A DNA stretch of 64,000 nt, from NCBI GenBank assembly GCA_011503125.2, contig WWBZ02000008.1, positions 496,001 to 560,000 on the forward strand, read 5' to 3'. Below are positions 12,100-24,540 of this stretch, one piece after another (positions within the stretch are counted from its first letter, which is position 1; each line of letters starts with the position of its first letter). Source of the DNA: Botryosphaeria dothidea (taxonomy: Eukaryota > Ascomycota > Dothideomycetes > Botryosphaeriales > Botryosphaeriaceae). The notes beneath the pieces are model-generated. The model saw nothing but the letters and a program-made list of their open reading frames with translations, was not told where the DNA came from and searched no databases. Both the position numbers and the translations under genes were made by a program.

Positions 12100-13140
12100 T
12101 TATTATCCTTCTTACTACGAGGGTTCTACGAATACTTAGAAGAGAAGTATTTATTACTATCGTAAGTAATATAGAGTTAATCCTTATAGCGCTATTTCTA
12201 CTTATCTATCTAGTTCGGATTAGGTTCTTTAGGCTTCTTATTATTATAACCCTTATTATCCTTCTTAGAATCCTATCTATTAGCCGCGTCGAGGACTATA
12301 GCGTCTCCGCCTTCGAGGGTTATTCTTTCCCGGCGTGGCTTTGAGGTATTAGATTATCGAGAACCTATTTTCTATTCGTATATACGACCGTCGATCTAAG
12401 ACGTAAGGTCTACTATCTTCTAAAAGATAGGTAGATATTTATAAGTAATTATATTCTTCTTAACTTCGTCTTTTAGGCCCTTATAGAAGAGATCGCGGAA
12501 AGTCTCGTCTAACTATTCGAGGTAGGCTATAAGCTACTAAAACTTAGTTATATAGATAGCTATAGATCCTATCTATCTAACGGTTATAATATCGTTAGAG
12601 GCTTTACGGACTTTATCCCGATCGTTAAAAGTAGCTCTAAGGTTATCTACGAATCCCGTATAGATATCGAAGATTTCTTTAGTCTTTACCCGTCTCTTCT
12701 TAAGAGAGTATTCGTTAGCTAAGTAGTCGCGAAGATATAGTTCTATCTATATCTCTGCCGTTCCTCTAAGATAGATTAATATAAAGAGTACTTCCTCGGC
12801 GTTATTATTAAATTATACTTAATTAAACTAGAGGTAGCGTTATATTTAGAGTAGGAAGAATTAGAGCTTCTTTCTATCCCTATTAAACTTCTCGGGTACC
12901 GCTACTTTAACCTTAGTAGCGCTCCGTTTTATTTAGTACGCTAGTAGGCGCTCGATCTAGGCTTTTTATTTCTAAATAAGTGTCTAGAGTTCTTCTCGAG
13001 TAGGCTCTATTTATAGCGCGGGCGGAGTACGCCCCTAAGTACTCTTAGCGCGACCCTCTATTAGATCGATATCTATCTAAGATCTCGGTACTATCGTATA
13101 CTTTCCCTAAACGCGTTAGGCGGGGTAATACTTAACCTAA
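12100..13140 (-). pseudogene. Chromovirus 1 gag
   Basis: The region between the 5' LTR and pol reads as a Gln/Lys-rich gag on the minus strand. At 12132-12175 a CX2CX4HX4C zinc-knuckle spacing remains as Tyr codons: TGY (Cys) and CAY (His) both become TAY after RIP. Gag coats the element RNA and forms the particle. The exact ends are unclear, since start codons are gone. Confidence 0.6.
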
Positions 13141-13190
13141 TAAACTCGTTTCTAAAAAGATCTCTCTCCTTATAAGGATAGTAGTTAAAG

Positions 13191-13682
13191 TATAACGAGC
13201 GGGCCTCTATCTCTAAGAATCTAAATACTAAAGAGGGTAGAAATCTATCGAAGAGTTTTTCTTAAGTAGGTATAAGAAGAGGTACGTAAAAAACGAGTAG
13301 ACGACTAAAGACTAAATACTACGTGCGAAGGCCTTATTACTAATAGAGTTTAAATTCTATTACGAAGTTCTATTATTAAAGTTAACTACGAAGGTTAAAG
13401 CTATCTAAGAAGTATAGTTTATATATACGTAGGAGATTATCTATAATCTATATACTTAATTAATAGAGCGCGATTAGTTAGCCTTAGTAACTAATCGAGG
13501 GTTACTAACTAAGCGTACTAGCTTAGTTAGCTCTATCTACTTAGTTAGTCTTAGTAACTAAGCGGGTAGGTCTAACTAATCGCGAGAGTTACGTAACCTC
13601 GGATCCTTATAACTCCGACTTCTATTATTCCCTACGAAGCTAATTCTTAACTTTCTTAACCTATAGAGGCTACGCTATAATA
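13191..13682 (-). repeat. 5' LTR of chromovirus 1
   Basis: This is the 492-bp partner of 5691-6182. The target duplication ttact follows at 13683-13687. The sequence just inside it on the minus strand (ctttaactactatcc) should be the primer-binding site, but I cannot match it to a tRNA end with confidence. Confidence 0.93.
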
Positions 13683-14914
13683 TTACTCTAGACTATATAT
13701 CTTTAAGAGTAGTTTACGTACTATATACTTTCCTTAGAATAGTTCCTAGTATTATATACCTTACTATACTATCCGTACTTTTTCTTCTTTTTATAATAGT
13801 TAATAATATAATCGTAGGCCTAGTACTTAAAATACTAGGTTACTATAAAGGCTACGTTATAGTACTACGCTATATAGATAGTAAAGTTAATAATAAGCTC
13901 CTTATTAATAATCTAGTTAGCGGTTTCGAGGTTTATAGTACTAAGAATAATAGCCGAGTAAGTTTTCTTCTTTAGGAGCTTCCTCTTTAGCTAGGCTAGC
14001 TTACTAATACGTAGTTCTAAATATAGAGATAGATTCTACTTCTAGATAGTTTAGATAGCTTAGAGGTCTATAGTATCGATTTCTTCTCGAGGGACGTTAT
14101 ATATTAGTACTAAGTATAGCTACTAGTTAGGCCTAACTTTTTTTCCTAGTCCTATAGTCTATTTCTAGTCCTAGAGAAGAGCTATTCTAGTTACTTTATC
14201 CGGTATAAAAATTCTAACGTCTCTACTAGGGAGCTTCTTAGTAGTAAGTACTTTCTTATATATCTAGCTTTTTCCTATCTAGATCTTTCTAATAATTATC
14301 TTATTTAAGAGCTTAGCTATTTCTTATTTATTTACTATCTCTAGAAAGTAGAGGGTAAGTTTAGTAGTAGCTAGGAGGGTAGAGGGCTTCGGGGCTACTT
14401 AGGCTATAATTTATATCTAGCTACGAGTATTAGATATAGATATAGAGATAGCCTAGATACGGTTAACTATCTTTTAGATCTATTAGACCTCTTTAAGAAT
14501 ATTCTTAAGGCCTAGCTTTTTAGTAGCTATCTTCTAGTAGATAGTAATATAATTCTAGAAGATTATCTTAGTAATATTAAGAAAATTTTTTATCTAGCTA
14601 GAGAGGACTAAAGAGAGGCTAGCGGATATTTATAGAGCTTAGAGAAGAATATCTACTATTTTTAAGGCTCTCTTAATATATTCTACGCTATACTAAATAC
14701 TCTACGGTTTCTTAGAGATATATTAAAGCTAGATAAAGATAGTTACTAAAGGAGGCTATTCGCCTCTTTCTATATTCTCTATATTAACTACTTCGCGGCT
14801 ATAATTATCTTAAGTACTATTTTAGAACTCGTAAAGCCTAAGAGAGTTTCTAGGGCCCTCTCCCGGCGCTATAGCTTAGAGTTAATTTTTTAGTATAGTT
14901 ATATTACGTATAGC
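13683..14914 (-). mobile_element. LINE 5' portion (continuation of 1765-5690)
   Basis: This resumes the LINE exactly where chromovirus 1 interrupted it and covers ORF1: the zinc-knuckle region near 13,800, then the N-terminal half to the 5' boundary near 14,914. Base for base it matches the ORF1 of the plus-strand copies apart from RIP-type changes. Confidence 0.85.
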
Positions 14915-14937
14915 TAAAATTATACTATAGTATTCTA

Positions 14938-14953
14938 CTATATAGAGAGTATA
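14938..14953. repeat. SINE target-site duplication (ctatatagagagtata), left copy
   Basis: The 16-bp string ctatatagagagtata is repeated without mismatch at 15565-15580, on the other side of the SINE. Both copies belong to the interrupted LINE sequence. Confidence 0.9.
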
Positions 14954-15564
14954 GATAGATAGATAAATTTAATTTTTAAGCTAATTTAGCTCTTCGAAGA
15001 GTCTATATAGCTATAGCTATCTATAAGGATATATAGAAGAGAAAACCGTAGCTACTTTCTTAGGATAGCCCGGATAAAAACCTTTTCTATCTATAATAGT
15101 AGTATCCGTAGATACTTTATTTAGTATAGTTTTTTCTATATACCGGTAGCGGTATCTAAAGTAGAAAGAGTAGCTAAGAGGGAGAAACTATAGAGAGAGA
15201 TAACTATAAATCTTAAGACTAAGCCGTAAGAAGTCCCGGCTTACCTATTTATAAGCGCTAGTAAAGCGCTCTTAAAATTTATTTTTAGAAGCGCCTAGCT
15301 AGCCCTTCTTCTCCTTATTACCGCTAGAGAGAACGCGGGTACGTATACTTTTATAGTAGGACGTATATACTACTTATAGCCTACTCTAACTACCTATAGA
15401 TTTTCCCCCTTATTACCGCTAGAAAGAACGCGGGTACGTATACTTTTAACGTAGGACGTATATACTACGAGTAGGTAAGCGGTCTAAGATTCGAACTTAG
15501 AACCTATACTACCCTAGAAAGGCTAGGTTACCGTAGAAGTATACTCTACTAATATACTACCCCG
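14954..15564 (-). mobile_element. tRNA-derived SINE with LINE-like tail
   Basis: On the minus strand it begins cggggtagtat, with an A-box-like segment, and has a perfect B box (gttcgaatc) near 15,490, as in a tRNA-type RNA polymerase III promoter. The body of about 500 bp includes a roughly 100-bp stretch present twice. The 3' end is aaatttatctatctatc, the same tail as the resident LINE. A perfect 16-bp target duplication flanks it. A second copy lies at 40737-41346. No coding capacity is seen. Confidence 0.85.
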
Positions 15565-15805
15565 CTATATAGAGAGTATAGTTACTAATAAATTCTTTAG
15601 TAATAATCTAGTTAGCTATCTTAGAGTCTATAGTACTAAGAATAATAGCTAAGTACGTCTTTCTCTCTAGAAGCTTTCTTTTTAGCTAGGCTAGCTTACT
15701 AATACGTAGTTCTAGATATAGAAATAGATTCTAATTCTAAAGAGTTTAGGCGGCCTAGAGGTTTTTAGTATTAATATCTTTAAGAGGAACGTTATAGACT
15801 AGTAC

Positions 15806-16037
15806 TATAAGGTAGCAAAGCCGAAATAATAGTATTACTTTTAACTAAAAATCTATATATAAGAAGAAAGAAAAGAGAGTTTAGAAAGAGAGGGCGAAGG
15901 GTAAATATACTTAGTCGCTTAGCGCTAGGCCCGTATCTTAGTACCTAACCGAGTTATTCTTAGTATAGCTAGAGCCTCTAGTTACTATTAAGTATCTATC
16001 TAGTTATTTAGAATAGTAGCGCTTAAGAAGCTTAATA
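15806..16037 (-). repeat. 3' LTR of chromovirus 2
   Basis: It matches 24541-24772 over 232 bp; differences are mostly at former CA/TG sites, for instance tatgtac in the right LTR against tatatat here. The adjoining internal sequence 16038-16055, read on the minus strand, is a purine-rich tract (agagaagagggggatag). Confidence 0.93.
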
Positions 16038-16055
16038 CTATCCCCCTCTTCTCTA
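16038..16055 (-). other. Polypurine tract of chromovirus 2
   Basis: Read on the minus strand, agagaagagggggatag lies directly before the 3' LTR. It is the expected primer site for second-strand synthesis. Confidence 0.75.
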
Positions 16056-16079
16056 AGCGAGGTCTATTAAGCTTCTTAA

Positions 16080-19000
16080 AAAATTCGGGTAGCTTAGGCG
16101 CGTTCTTATAGTATACGTAGTACTTACGGATTTTATTAGGAGTATTCTTATAGTTATCCTAGTATTACTATAGAGAATTAGAGTTCTACTCGTCCTAGTT
16201 ACCTATAAAGATAATCTTATACTATACTCTATATCTTAAGTTTCGGTAGTCTACTATCTCTAGTACTTTCTACTTCTTATAAGTTTTATTCTCGTTCTTA
16301 TTAAAGATTATATATACTAGGCTAGGCTTCTAGACCTAACTCGGATATAGATTATCTAGGGTAAGGTATAGCTTCTAGGGGTAGAATATAGAAAAGATTT
16401 CTTTCTCTTATATATAAGGAGGTATAGTAACTTTATATACTTTACCGTTAATTAACCTAGTAATTTCCTACGGACTAAGGTTCTTTAGTAAGAGAGACTT
16501 ACTATTCCGTCCTAGGTTAAAGTCTCGAGCGTTAATAAATACTTTATCGCCTATACGGAAGGTAGAGTATAGCTAGCGGAATTTATCTATATAGCGGGCT
16601 TATTCTTCTTATATCTAGGCTAGTTAATCTTAGAGAAAGCTTCTTATAGTATTTAACCTTTTAACTAACCGGTCTATCCTAATTACTTCTACTTTTCTAG
16701 TACCCTAGTAGATTTTTATAGGTTCTAAGCTAGTACGTAGATAGAATCCGTTATCTACGAAGAATAGCGATATACTAGTTAATACGCTAATATACGTATT
16801 AGCTATAAATTTAGCTTTAGGTAGAAAGTCGACCTAGTTATCTTGCGCGTAGTTAATATATATCCGAAGGTACTTTTTAAGACCTTTAATAGAGCTTTCG
16901 CTCTAGCTATTAGTCTAAGAGTAAAATATAGTTAATATTTTAACCTTTACGTTATATCGTTCTATAATTCTTCTATAGATATAGGAGTCTATAGCGCTGC
17001 CTCGGTCGGAGACGATATTTATTAGAAAACCTCGTATATAAAAGAGGCGGCGGTTTAGAACCTCTACGGTTTCTTTAGTACTTAGCGTTATTATTAGCTC
17101 GTAGATCTTTTTCTTAGTTAAACGGTCTATAATAACTAGGTAGTATCGGTATCTCTAATTTTTTCTAATATATAGCGGTAGTTTTTCCGCAAAGTCTAGG
17201 GCTACGTAAAGCTACTTCTACTAGGGGATAGAGAGCGGTCTTAGTAGTTCTTACTTTTACTCTAAGTATAGCTTATAGCGGCGGTAGTAGTAATAGTTCT
17301 TATAGAAACGAGTAATATCTTTTCTTTATCTAGCCTACTAGTAGTTTTCTATAAGCTTTCTATATATAGCCTTAGATCCTAGATATCCTATAAGTAGTTT
17401 TTCGTAGTAATTCTTTAGGAGGCGTAGGCGTAGTAGTTAGTAGTCTAAGATAATAAGCGCGTCTTTTAGCTATACCTAACTATCTTTTACTAAGAAGTTC
17501 TAAATATTTTTCTTATAGCCCTTTCTAATTAAGTAGCTTAGTATACGTCTATCTCCTATATTAATACTTTACTATTACTAATAGTAAGAAGAGATAGATT
17601 AGAAGAGATAGAATAAAAGTATAGCGCAGAATAGTAGCTAAGATTACTTCGGATCTATCTATACTCTAGAAGCTCTTAAAGTAGGTAAGAATAAGGGTAC
17701 TAGAACCTCTAGCCCTACCTTAGTTTCTACCCCTCTAGGGAATAGATAAATAACTATATTACGATAACTAGTCTAAGGTAGAAATCCTTACTAACTAGTT
17801 CTTCCTACCTCCTAGAGCTACCGACCTTTTAGATTTAGATAGGTGTATATACCTAGTACTAGTAGAGATTCCCTAAGACCTTACTAAAGAGTAGGTCCTC
17901 TATACTATTAAGAAGCTTCTCCTAGATAAGGTACTAGGCCTAGATAAGATTACTAATAGGTTTCTAAAGTAATACGCTAAGATACTAAGGGGACCCCTTA
18001 CTAGGCTCTTCTAGGAATACCTCGTACTTAGATACTACTCTAGGTAGTTTAAAAGCTCTATTACCGTAGTCCTTAGAAAACTATAGAGGGACGACTATAT
18101 TAAAGCTAAGTTATTTAGGCCGATTACTTTACTTAATACGCTAGGAAAGCTACTTAAGAGAATTATAGTAGATAGAATCTCTTAGGCTACTAAAGTATAC
18201 GGCCTACTCCCTAATATATAGATAGGAGCTAGGAGAAATAGATCCGTAGTAGTAGCTCTTAACCTACTTATAGAATAGATCTATACTATCTAGATATAAG
18301 ACCTAGGGCTAGTAGCTTTAGTCCTTAGCCTAGATATCTCGGAAGTATATAACCACGTATCTTATAGAAGGCTTCTCTATAATATAAGGATAGTAAAACT
18401 CCTAGAATAGGTAGAAAGATTCACTCGATCCTTTCTATAGGACCGTACTACTTAGCTATCCTTCGGAGACTTTACTAGTCTACTAATCTAGACCTTAACC
18501 GGGATTCCCTAAAGATTCTTACTATCGCCGATACTCTACCTATTCTTTATATCTAACCTACTTATATAGCTACGTAAAGGCAATACCTTCCCCCTTAGAT
18601 TCGTCGATAATACTAATATTCTAACCTTTAGTAGATCTATAGAATAGAACTATAGGATACTAGAGGGAGTATATTAAATTTACGAGTACTAGGTAGCTAC
18701 CTACGGGTTAGCTTTCTCGCCCGATAAGTATTACCTTATTTATTTTATAAGGAAACTAAGAAGATTTAATATAGTAGTAGAGATCCGTATCCCTAGATTT
18801 ACTAGATACCTAGAGCCTATAATTAAGATTCTAGGAGTCTACGTAGATAACAAGCTTAGATAGGGACTCTATATTAGGGAAATAGGAGCTAAGGCAATTA
18901 AATAGTATATATCTCTCTCTAGACTCGCGGCGTCTACCTAGAGAGCCTTATTTACTAAAGCTCGTTATATCTATACGGCCGTAGTAAGGCTAGTTCTTAT

Positions 19001-22000
19001 CTACGGCTGTAGGGTATAGTATACCCTAGAGGGAATCCTAGAGTAGAGAAAAATAACTATTTAGCTACTAAAGAAGATCTAAAACTAGTGCCTACGTACT
19101 ATCTTAGGGGCGTATAAGTTAACTAGTATATAAACCTTAGAGTATAAGATAGGAATTTCCCTACTCTTACTATACCTAGACGAACTAGTACTAGTCTAGG
19201 CTATTAAAGCTAGGGATAGCCTAGTCGCGATAGTAGTAGAGGAAACTTGCTAGAGTATTAAATAGATAGCTCGGGCTACTCTAAGTACTAGAGGCGCTAC
19301 TAGCCCTACTAGAAGAACCCTACTTAGAAAAAAGGCAAACTTACTTCTTAACTACTACCCCTCTACCTACTAGAGTCTCTTAGAGCGAACGAAGCTACGT
19401 ATAGTATATAGGAATAAGTAGAAGAAGAGATAGATAAAGTCTACTAGCTAGGAAAGATAAGATAAGCTAGTAGCCTAAAGTATATAGTAGAATCTAAAAA
19501 TTAGATAAATCTATAGCGAACTATCTAAGCTATAGAGTACACTCGCTACTCTACTACGTATAGAGTATATTAGACTAAAGGACTTCCTCTTAAGGCGTAA
19601 GGTACTAAAGTACCCTAGTCCTACCTATCTATACGGCTAGTATAGATAAACCCTAAAGTATATTCTCCTCTTCTACCCCTACTTCTAATAGAATAGAGTA
19701 TAGATACTCTAAAGGGTAGGGACTACGGACTACTACTTCCTCCTCTTAATAAAGAAGGGGATTAAAGTAGTAATAGACTAGTTCTTACGCCTAGAGCTAC
19801 TTAAGCAATTTAGTCTAGTAAGAAAACTAATATAGGAAGATAACTAGGAAGAGGAACTAGGAGGATAACTAGGACTACTAGGACTACTAGGACTCGGATA
19901 ACTACGAGGATAAGAACTAAAGAGATAGGTCTAGTAGGTAAATATAGGGCTACTATAGTAGCCGCTACTAGTAAGAAGAAAAAATAAGAACTAGTATAGG
20001 ATAGTATACCTAGAGAGAGAGAAGGGGTTTTTACTAGGCGAAAAGGTTTTCCCCCTCGTGTAAAATAACTATAGATAGCTAGCCCCGCATAGACCCGTAA
20101 GGGAACTATATCGGGAAGAAATAAATTTATCTATCTATCTATATTAATACTTCTACGGAGGTTCTAGATTACCCTATCCTTCTCGTAGGCTTCGCTAATA
20201 AGTATATCGAGGTCTTTCTATATAGCTTCCTAGGTTTCCCGGGCTTTATAGATTTTCTAGGTCTAGTTATCTTCCGGCTCTTAAGAGTCTAACTTCTTCT
20301 TCTCTAGGTTATTAGTAGTAAAGAGAATAGAATTAATAGTAATCTTTATATTAGGTTCTAGGTTTAAGTTCCGAAGTAGTTATTAGAACCGGTATTACTT
20401 CCTTAGGTCGTTAATTCCTTACGGTAGGTCCTACGTTCTCCTTATAAGCGAGTCTAGCTTCTTTTCTTATTTTTCTAGCCGGTAGGAGATAATAAAGTTA
20501 AAGGCGGATAGAAATTTAGCCTAGCGGGCTTAACGGCTAGTTAGTTGCTTAGTTATTATAAAATACTCTAGGTTCTTATAATCCGTAAGCACCTTAATAG
20601 GCTTGTCTATAGAAGTACTTATAAGTTCTAGTTCCTAAGTCTTAAAGAAGCGAATAATAGCGAGTAGCTCTTTATCGTAGATTATATAGTTATACTTAGT
20701 TAAGGATATTTTCTTAAAGAAGTATATAACTAGTTTAAGTACTCTATCGTATATCTAAGATAGGATACCTATACTAATAAAGTCTAAGGCATTCGTTTTA
20801 ACCTATATTTTCTTTTTAGGGTCGAAATATACGAGGATAGGTGTAGAGGTGAATACGGCTTGTAGCTAATTAAAGGCGGTTTATTTCTTATTATCCTATA
20901 TAAAGTCCTAGTATCTTATCTTGCGTTTTCTATTTCTAGTTATAAAGTATTCTTCTTTTATTATCTTAGTAAGAGGGCGTACTATATAGGAGAAGTTCTT
21001 AATAAAGCGGCGGTAGAAATTTATAAAGCTAAGAAAGGCTTATATATTCTTTACTAACGTTAGTACCTCCTAATTAATAATAGCTAAGACTTTTTCTAGG
21101 TCTATTTCGATTCCGTTTATACTTATAATAAGGCTAAGGTATTTAACTAATCTAATATTAAACTCGTATTTATTAAGGTCGAGTTAAAGACTACGGTCCT
21201 TTAGTCGTTAGAGGACTTTATTAACGTTTTTAGCGTGTTCCTTCTTCTTTTTACTATAGATAAGGATATTATCTAAGTACGCTATATAAAACTTATCTAG
21301 GTATTCGAGTATAGAATTATTAATATAGCTCTAAAAGGTGCCTAGCGTATTATAGAGCCTAAAGGGTATAACTAGATATTCGTACTAACTAAAGCGAGTA
21401 TTAAAAGCGGTAAGATACTTATAGCCTTCCTTAATTCGGATCCGGTTAAAAGTATAGATAACGTCGAGTTTAGTAAAGATCTTAGCCTTACTAAGCTAGG
21501 TAAGAGTTTTATTAATATATAGGATTAGATATCGATTCTTCTTAGTAATAGCGTTTAGGGCTCTATAGTTAATATAGACCCTAAGTCCTCCTTCTAGCTT
21601 TCTAATAATAAGTAGAGATACGGTATAGTCCGAAGAGCTAGGGCGAATAAACCCTTTTTCGAGATATTCGTTAATATACTTCTTAACCGCTTCGTTTTTC
21701 TATTAAGATATTAGGCGGTAGCTTTTTATATAAGGAGGTTTATAGTTAGGTTTAAGCTTAATTTTATAGTCTTCTTTCTAGTAAGAAGGGAGTATATCCG
21801 CTTCTATCTTATTCTAGAGTTCTTTAATCTAGTAGTATTCCTTTAGTAGCCGGGCAAGACGTTCTTCTCTCCTATATATCTTCTTTTTATCTATAAACTT
21901 CTAGAAATTATCTTCTCTAGTTATAGCTACGCTAGTATTTATAGTAGGTTCCGCGGGTATGTAGTAGTATCCTTTATATCTAGGAAGTAATACTAGATAA

Positions 22001-22700
22001 AAGAGTAGGGATATAGAATATAGTTAAATGTCTAGTTAAGATTTCTCTATCTTTTATTTAGGTCGGCACCTAATAGCGTATTTAGTATAAGGTTTTATAG
22101 TAAGATAGCTAGCCTTAAAGTACTAAGGCTTATAAAACTTAACTAACCGCTTATCCTAGTCGATATACGGGTTATAAGTACGTAACTATCCGTCTCTAAG
22201 AATTAGTAGATAGTCTCCTAGGTTAGTAATATAGTAGAGAAGTTATTCTTTATAAGAACTAATATTAATATCGACTAGAGAGGCGTAGGTAATATATTAA
22301 GAGAATATTTTATCTTCTAAAGTTATAGTAATCCGTTTAATAAGAGGGATCTTTATTATCTTATATGCGCGAATAAAGAAGGTATCGATAAGCTTAGCTT
22401 AGCTTCTATTATCGATAAGAGAACGTATATTACTACTAGCTACTATAGTATATATAATAAGATAGATTCCCTTAATTTTACACGCGCGATTATCTACTAC
22501 GAAGTTTAACACCTTTATCTCTTTCTAACTATAACTAGCTAGCTACTCGCCTAGCTTCTTCTACTTATATAGTTCTAGAAGGCGACTTACTTCTAGGACT
22601 AGGAGTTTTTTAACTCGCTATTAGAGTCGAGTTCCTTAATACTCTAGATATACGTAAACCTAGCGCGGTTATTATTAGGATAGTAGGTATTAGATATAAA
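16080..22700 (-). pseudogene. Chromovirus 2 pol, interrupted by a LINE
   Basis: On the minus strand, left part 16080-17555: chromodomain (about 16,100-16,300, with several Trp codons as TAG) and integrase. The right part 20153-22700 has RNase H, then RT (about 21,000-21,700), whose catalytic motif reads YLDN at 21268-21279. The Asn codon is explained by TG to TA change of the second Asp codon. The frame is mostly continuous, with TAA/TAG in place of Gln and Trp. The insertion of the LINE at 17570 and this RIP damage make it non-functional. Confidence 0.85.
17570..20139 (+). mobile_element. 5'-truncated LINE inside chromovirus 2
   Basis: This begins in the RT-proximal part of ORF2 (matching 37510 onward in the full copy) and ends with the (TCTA)n tail. 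The 14-bp target duplication ctatattaatactt flanks it (17556-17569 and 20139-20152; one base is shared with the tail). RT, the ORF2 C-terminal region and the 3' UTR are present. It is younger than the chromovirus it entered, yet RIP-saturated. Confidence 0.9.
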
Positions 22701-24300
22701 GTAGCCTAAGCCTCTATAGCTACGGCAGCGTCCCTACCTCGTTATTACGAGGCGTTTCTCGTCTAATAGCTTTAAGGGTTTTAGCTTAGGCTTATACTAT
22801 AGTCTAACCTAGTCTCTTAGTTTAGTAGTAGTAGGCATGCGGCCCTATTAGCTATCTTAGTTTATATTACCGCTTCTAGTTCTACTCTAGCGGCTAAGGT
22901 TACCTTAAGTAGGTTCCTAGTTATAGATAGGCTTAGTACGATCCCTTTTAGAATTATTACTATTATTTATCCTTTTATTAGAACGGATATTTATAGACTT
23001 AATCTCTTAACGACGATATTCGGCCTTGCGGAGAGTTTCGAGTAGCTATTCGAGAGAGGTAAAGGTAAGAGTAGCTACTAAGAGGGCTAAGCTAATAGAA
23101 ATACTATCCTATATCTTATCGATCTTCTCTTCTTTAGTAGGATTAGTAAGGAACTAGAGTGTATATAGGCGGGCGTAGTAGGAGTCTACCGTCTCTTTCT
23201 CGCTTTATCTAGTAAGGATAAGGTTATTAGTAGCTTTTTTCTTTGCGATATTTATTCTATATATCTTTCCTAGCTTTTCTAAGAAATCTAGGGCTATCCG
23301 GCAGCTATTAATATACGGACGCATTATAGCGGCGATTGAATTAGCAAGACGAGAGTAGATATAGCGGATTATTAGCTTCTAATTTCCTTAGAAGAAGTCC
23401 TCTTCGACTTTAAGCTTAAAGATTATATTATTCTTAAAGTTAACGAAAGTATAGATATTAGTAGAGATAAGCTTGTTAATATCTCCTATAAGTATCTTGC
23501 GTAAGCCCTAATAAGGGAGGGTTCGCTATAAGGTAGTAGTTCCCTCCCTTAGTTAACGTTCCTAGTTAAGGCTATAAATATTAGTACTAGGGAGGGTACC
23601 CGTATAAGGGTTAGTAATATCCTTAGTTAGAAGGTTATTTTCTTAAATAAGCCGGCTAATCTTATCGTTGCTTTCTTTAATAACTCTATTAGATCTAGCG
23701 ATTATCTTCTTATAGGTCTGCTTAAGTTTCTTATACTTATCCTAAAGAGAGGCGTAGGCTATATACTCTTTACTAGCGGCTATTTAAGTAACTTAGAGGA
23801 CGTAGTAGAACTTAGTGCGCTGGTTTACTATTACTATAGTGTACTAGTTATAGAAGGCATATTCGTTGGGCCAGCGAATAGAGTCGAGTCCGTAGTTACT
23901 TAGTATTCCGGGGTTAATGGTAAGGTTAAGATCCGTGGCTAATAAATATATAAGTTCTTCGGGTTCTAGGTTTCTGCGTGAGGTGGTGCGATATAAGGTA
24001 AGACCGGTAGCTTGACTTTGCTGGTCTAAGGTATTAGGAAAGCCCTAAAATAGAATGGCGCTACTTGTAAACTCGTTAAGGTTCTAGCTAGGTCCCCTAA
24101 CTATATTGCTGAATAATCCTTCTTTATTATCGCTTAGGTAAATAGAAGTAGTGCTAGCGATGCTACTAGTACGGCTACGGGTATAGCTTGCAGGGAATAG
24201 GCTTTATTGCGCTATAATCTTTGCTAATTGTTCTAGTTTCGGAGTGGTTTAATCTACGTTATAGGTGAAACTCTAAAGAGATTAGTGCGGGATTAACGAG
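22700..24300 (-). pseudogene. Chromovirus 2 gag and leader
   Basis: The minus-strand reading gives a zinc-knuckle-like Cys/Tyr spacing near 22,700-22,760 and an N-terminal gag body to about 24,300. The 593-1132 fragment is a second copy of part of it. From about 23,800 rightwards CA/TG sites reappear (for example near 23,830-24,260), so this end is much less mutated. The boundaries are approximate. Confidence 0.5.
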
Positions 24301-24528
24301 GATCTTCGTATCTTATTTAAGAAGATAGATTTCCTATAATTATACTATTGTTTCTCTAATAGTATAGGTTTCTTTAATATTTCTAGGTTGCTTGTCGTAG
24401 AGTGTCGGTATTATTAAGTTCTAGTTGTAGGTTGTTAGTGTTGTCGGGTTCTGGTTGCAGGTTGTCGAGTTTAGGTTCTGGTTAATAGTACGGGTGTCGG
24501 GTTATCGAGTTTAGGTTCCTTGTTAGTA

Positions 24529-24539
24529 GTACATAGATT
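24529..24539 (-). other. Candidate self-primer binding site of chromovirus 2
   Basis: One base inside the 5' LTR, the minus strand reads aatctatgtac. Its exact complement, gtacatagatt, occurs within the same LTR at 24595-24585 on the same strand. An 11-nt match between the leader and the primer-binding site is the arrangement known for Tf1 of fission yeast, where the 5' end of the RNA primes its own reverse transcription. The left LTR carries RIP-mutated bases at this place. Confidence 0.6.
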
Positions 24540-24540
24540 G

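Larger units (their letters stand above)
5691..13682 (-). mobile_element. Ty3/Gypsy chromovirus 1, complete, RIP-mutated
   Basis: Two 492-bp LTRs (5691-6182 and 13191-13682) flank about 7 kb, with a 5-bp target duplication (ttact). Coding order on the minus strand is gag with zinc knuckle, protease, reverse transcriptase, RNase H, integrase, chromodomain. Thus the 5' LTR is the right-hand one. The LTR ends, read in element orientation, are tattac...gttata, which is what TGTTAC...GTTACA becomes after CA/TG loss. A further gene sits antisense between the chromodomain and the 3' LTR (6281-7145). The element sits inside the LINE 1765-14914 and is therefore younger than it. Confidence 0.93.
14915..15805 (-). 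mobile_element. LINE ORF1 fragment, split by a SINE and by chromovirus 2
   Basis: The pieces 14915-14953, 15565-15805 and 24773-25569 align with ORF1 around and upstream of the zinc knuckle (compare 13840-14110). The fragment starts directly at the 5' end of the previous LINE and has no 3' end of its own, so it is an older remnant into which two other elements inserted. Confidence 0.7.
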
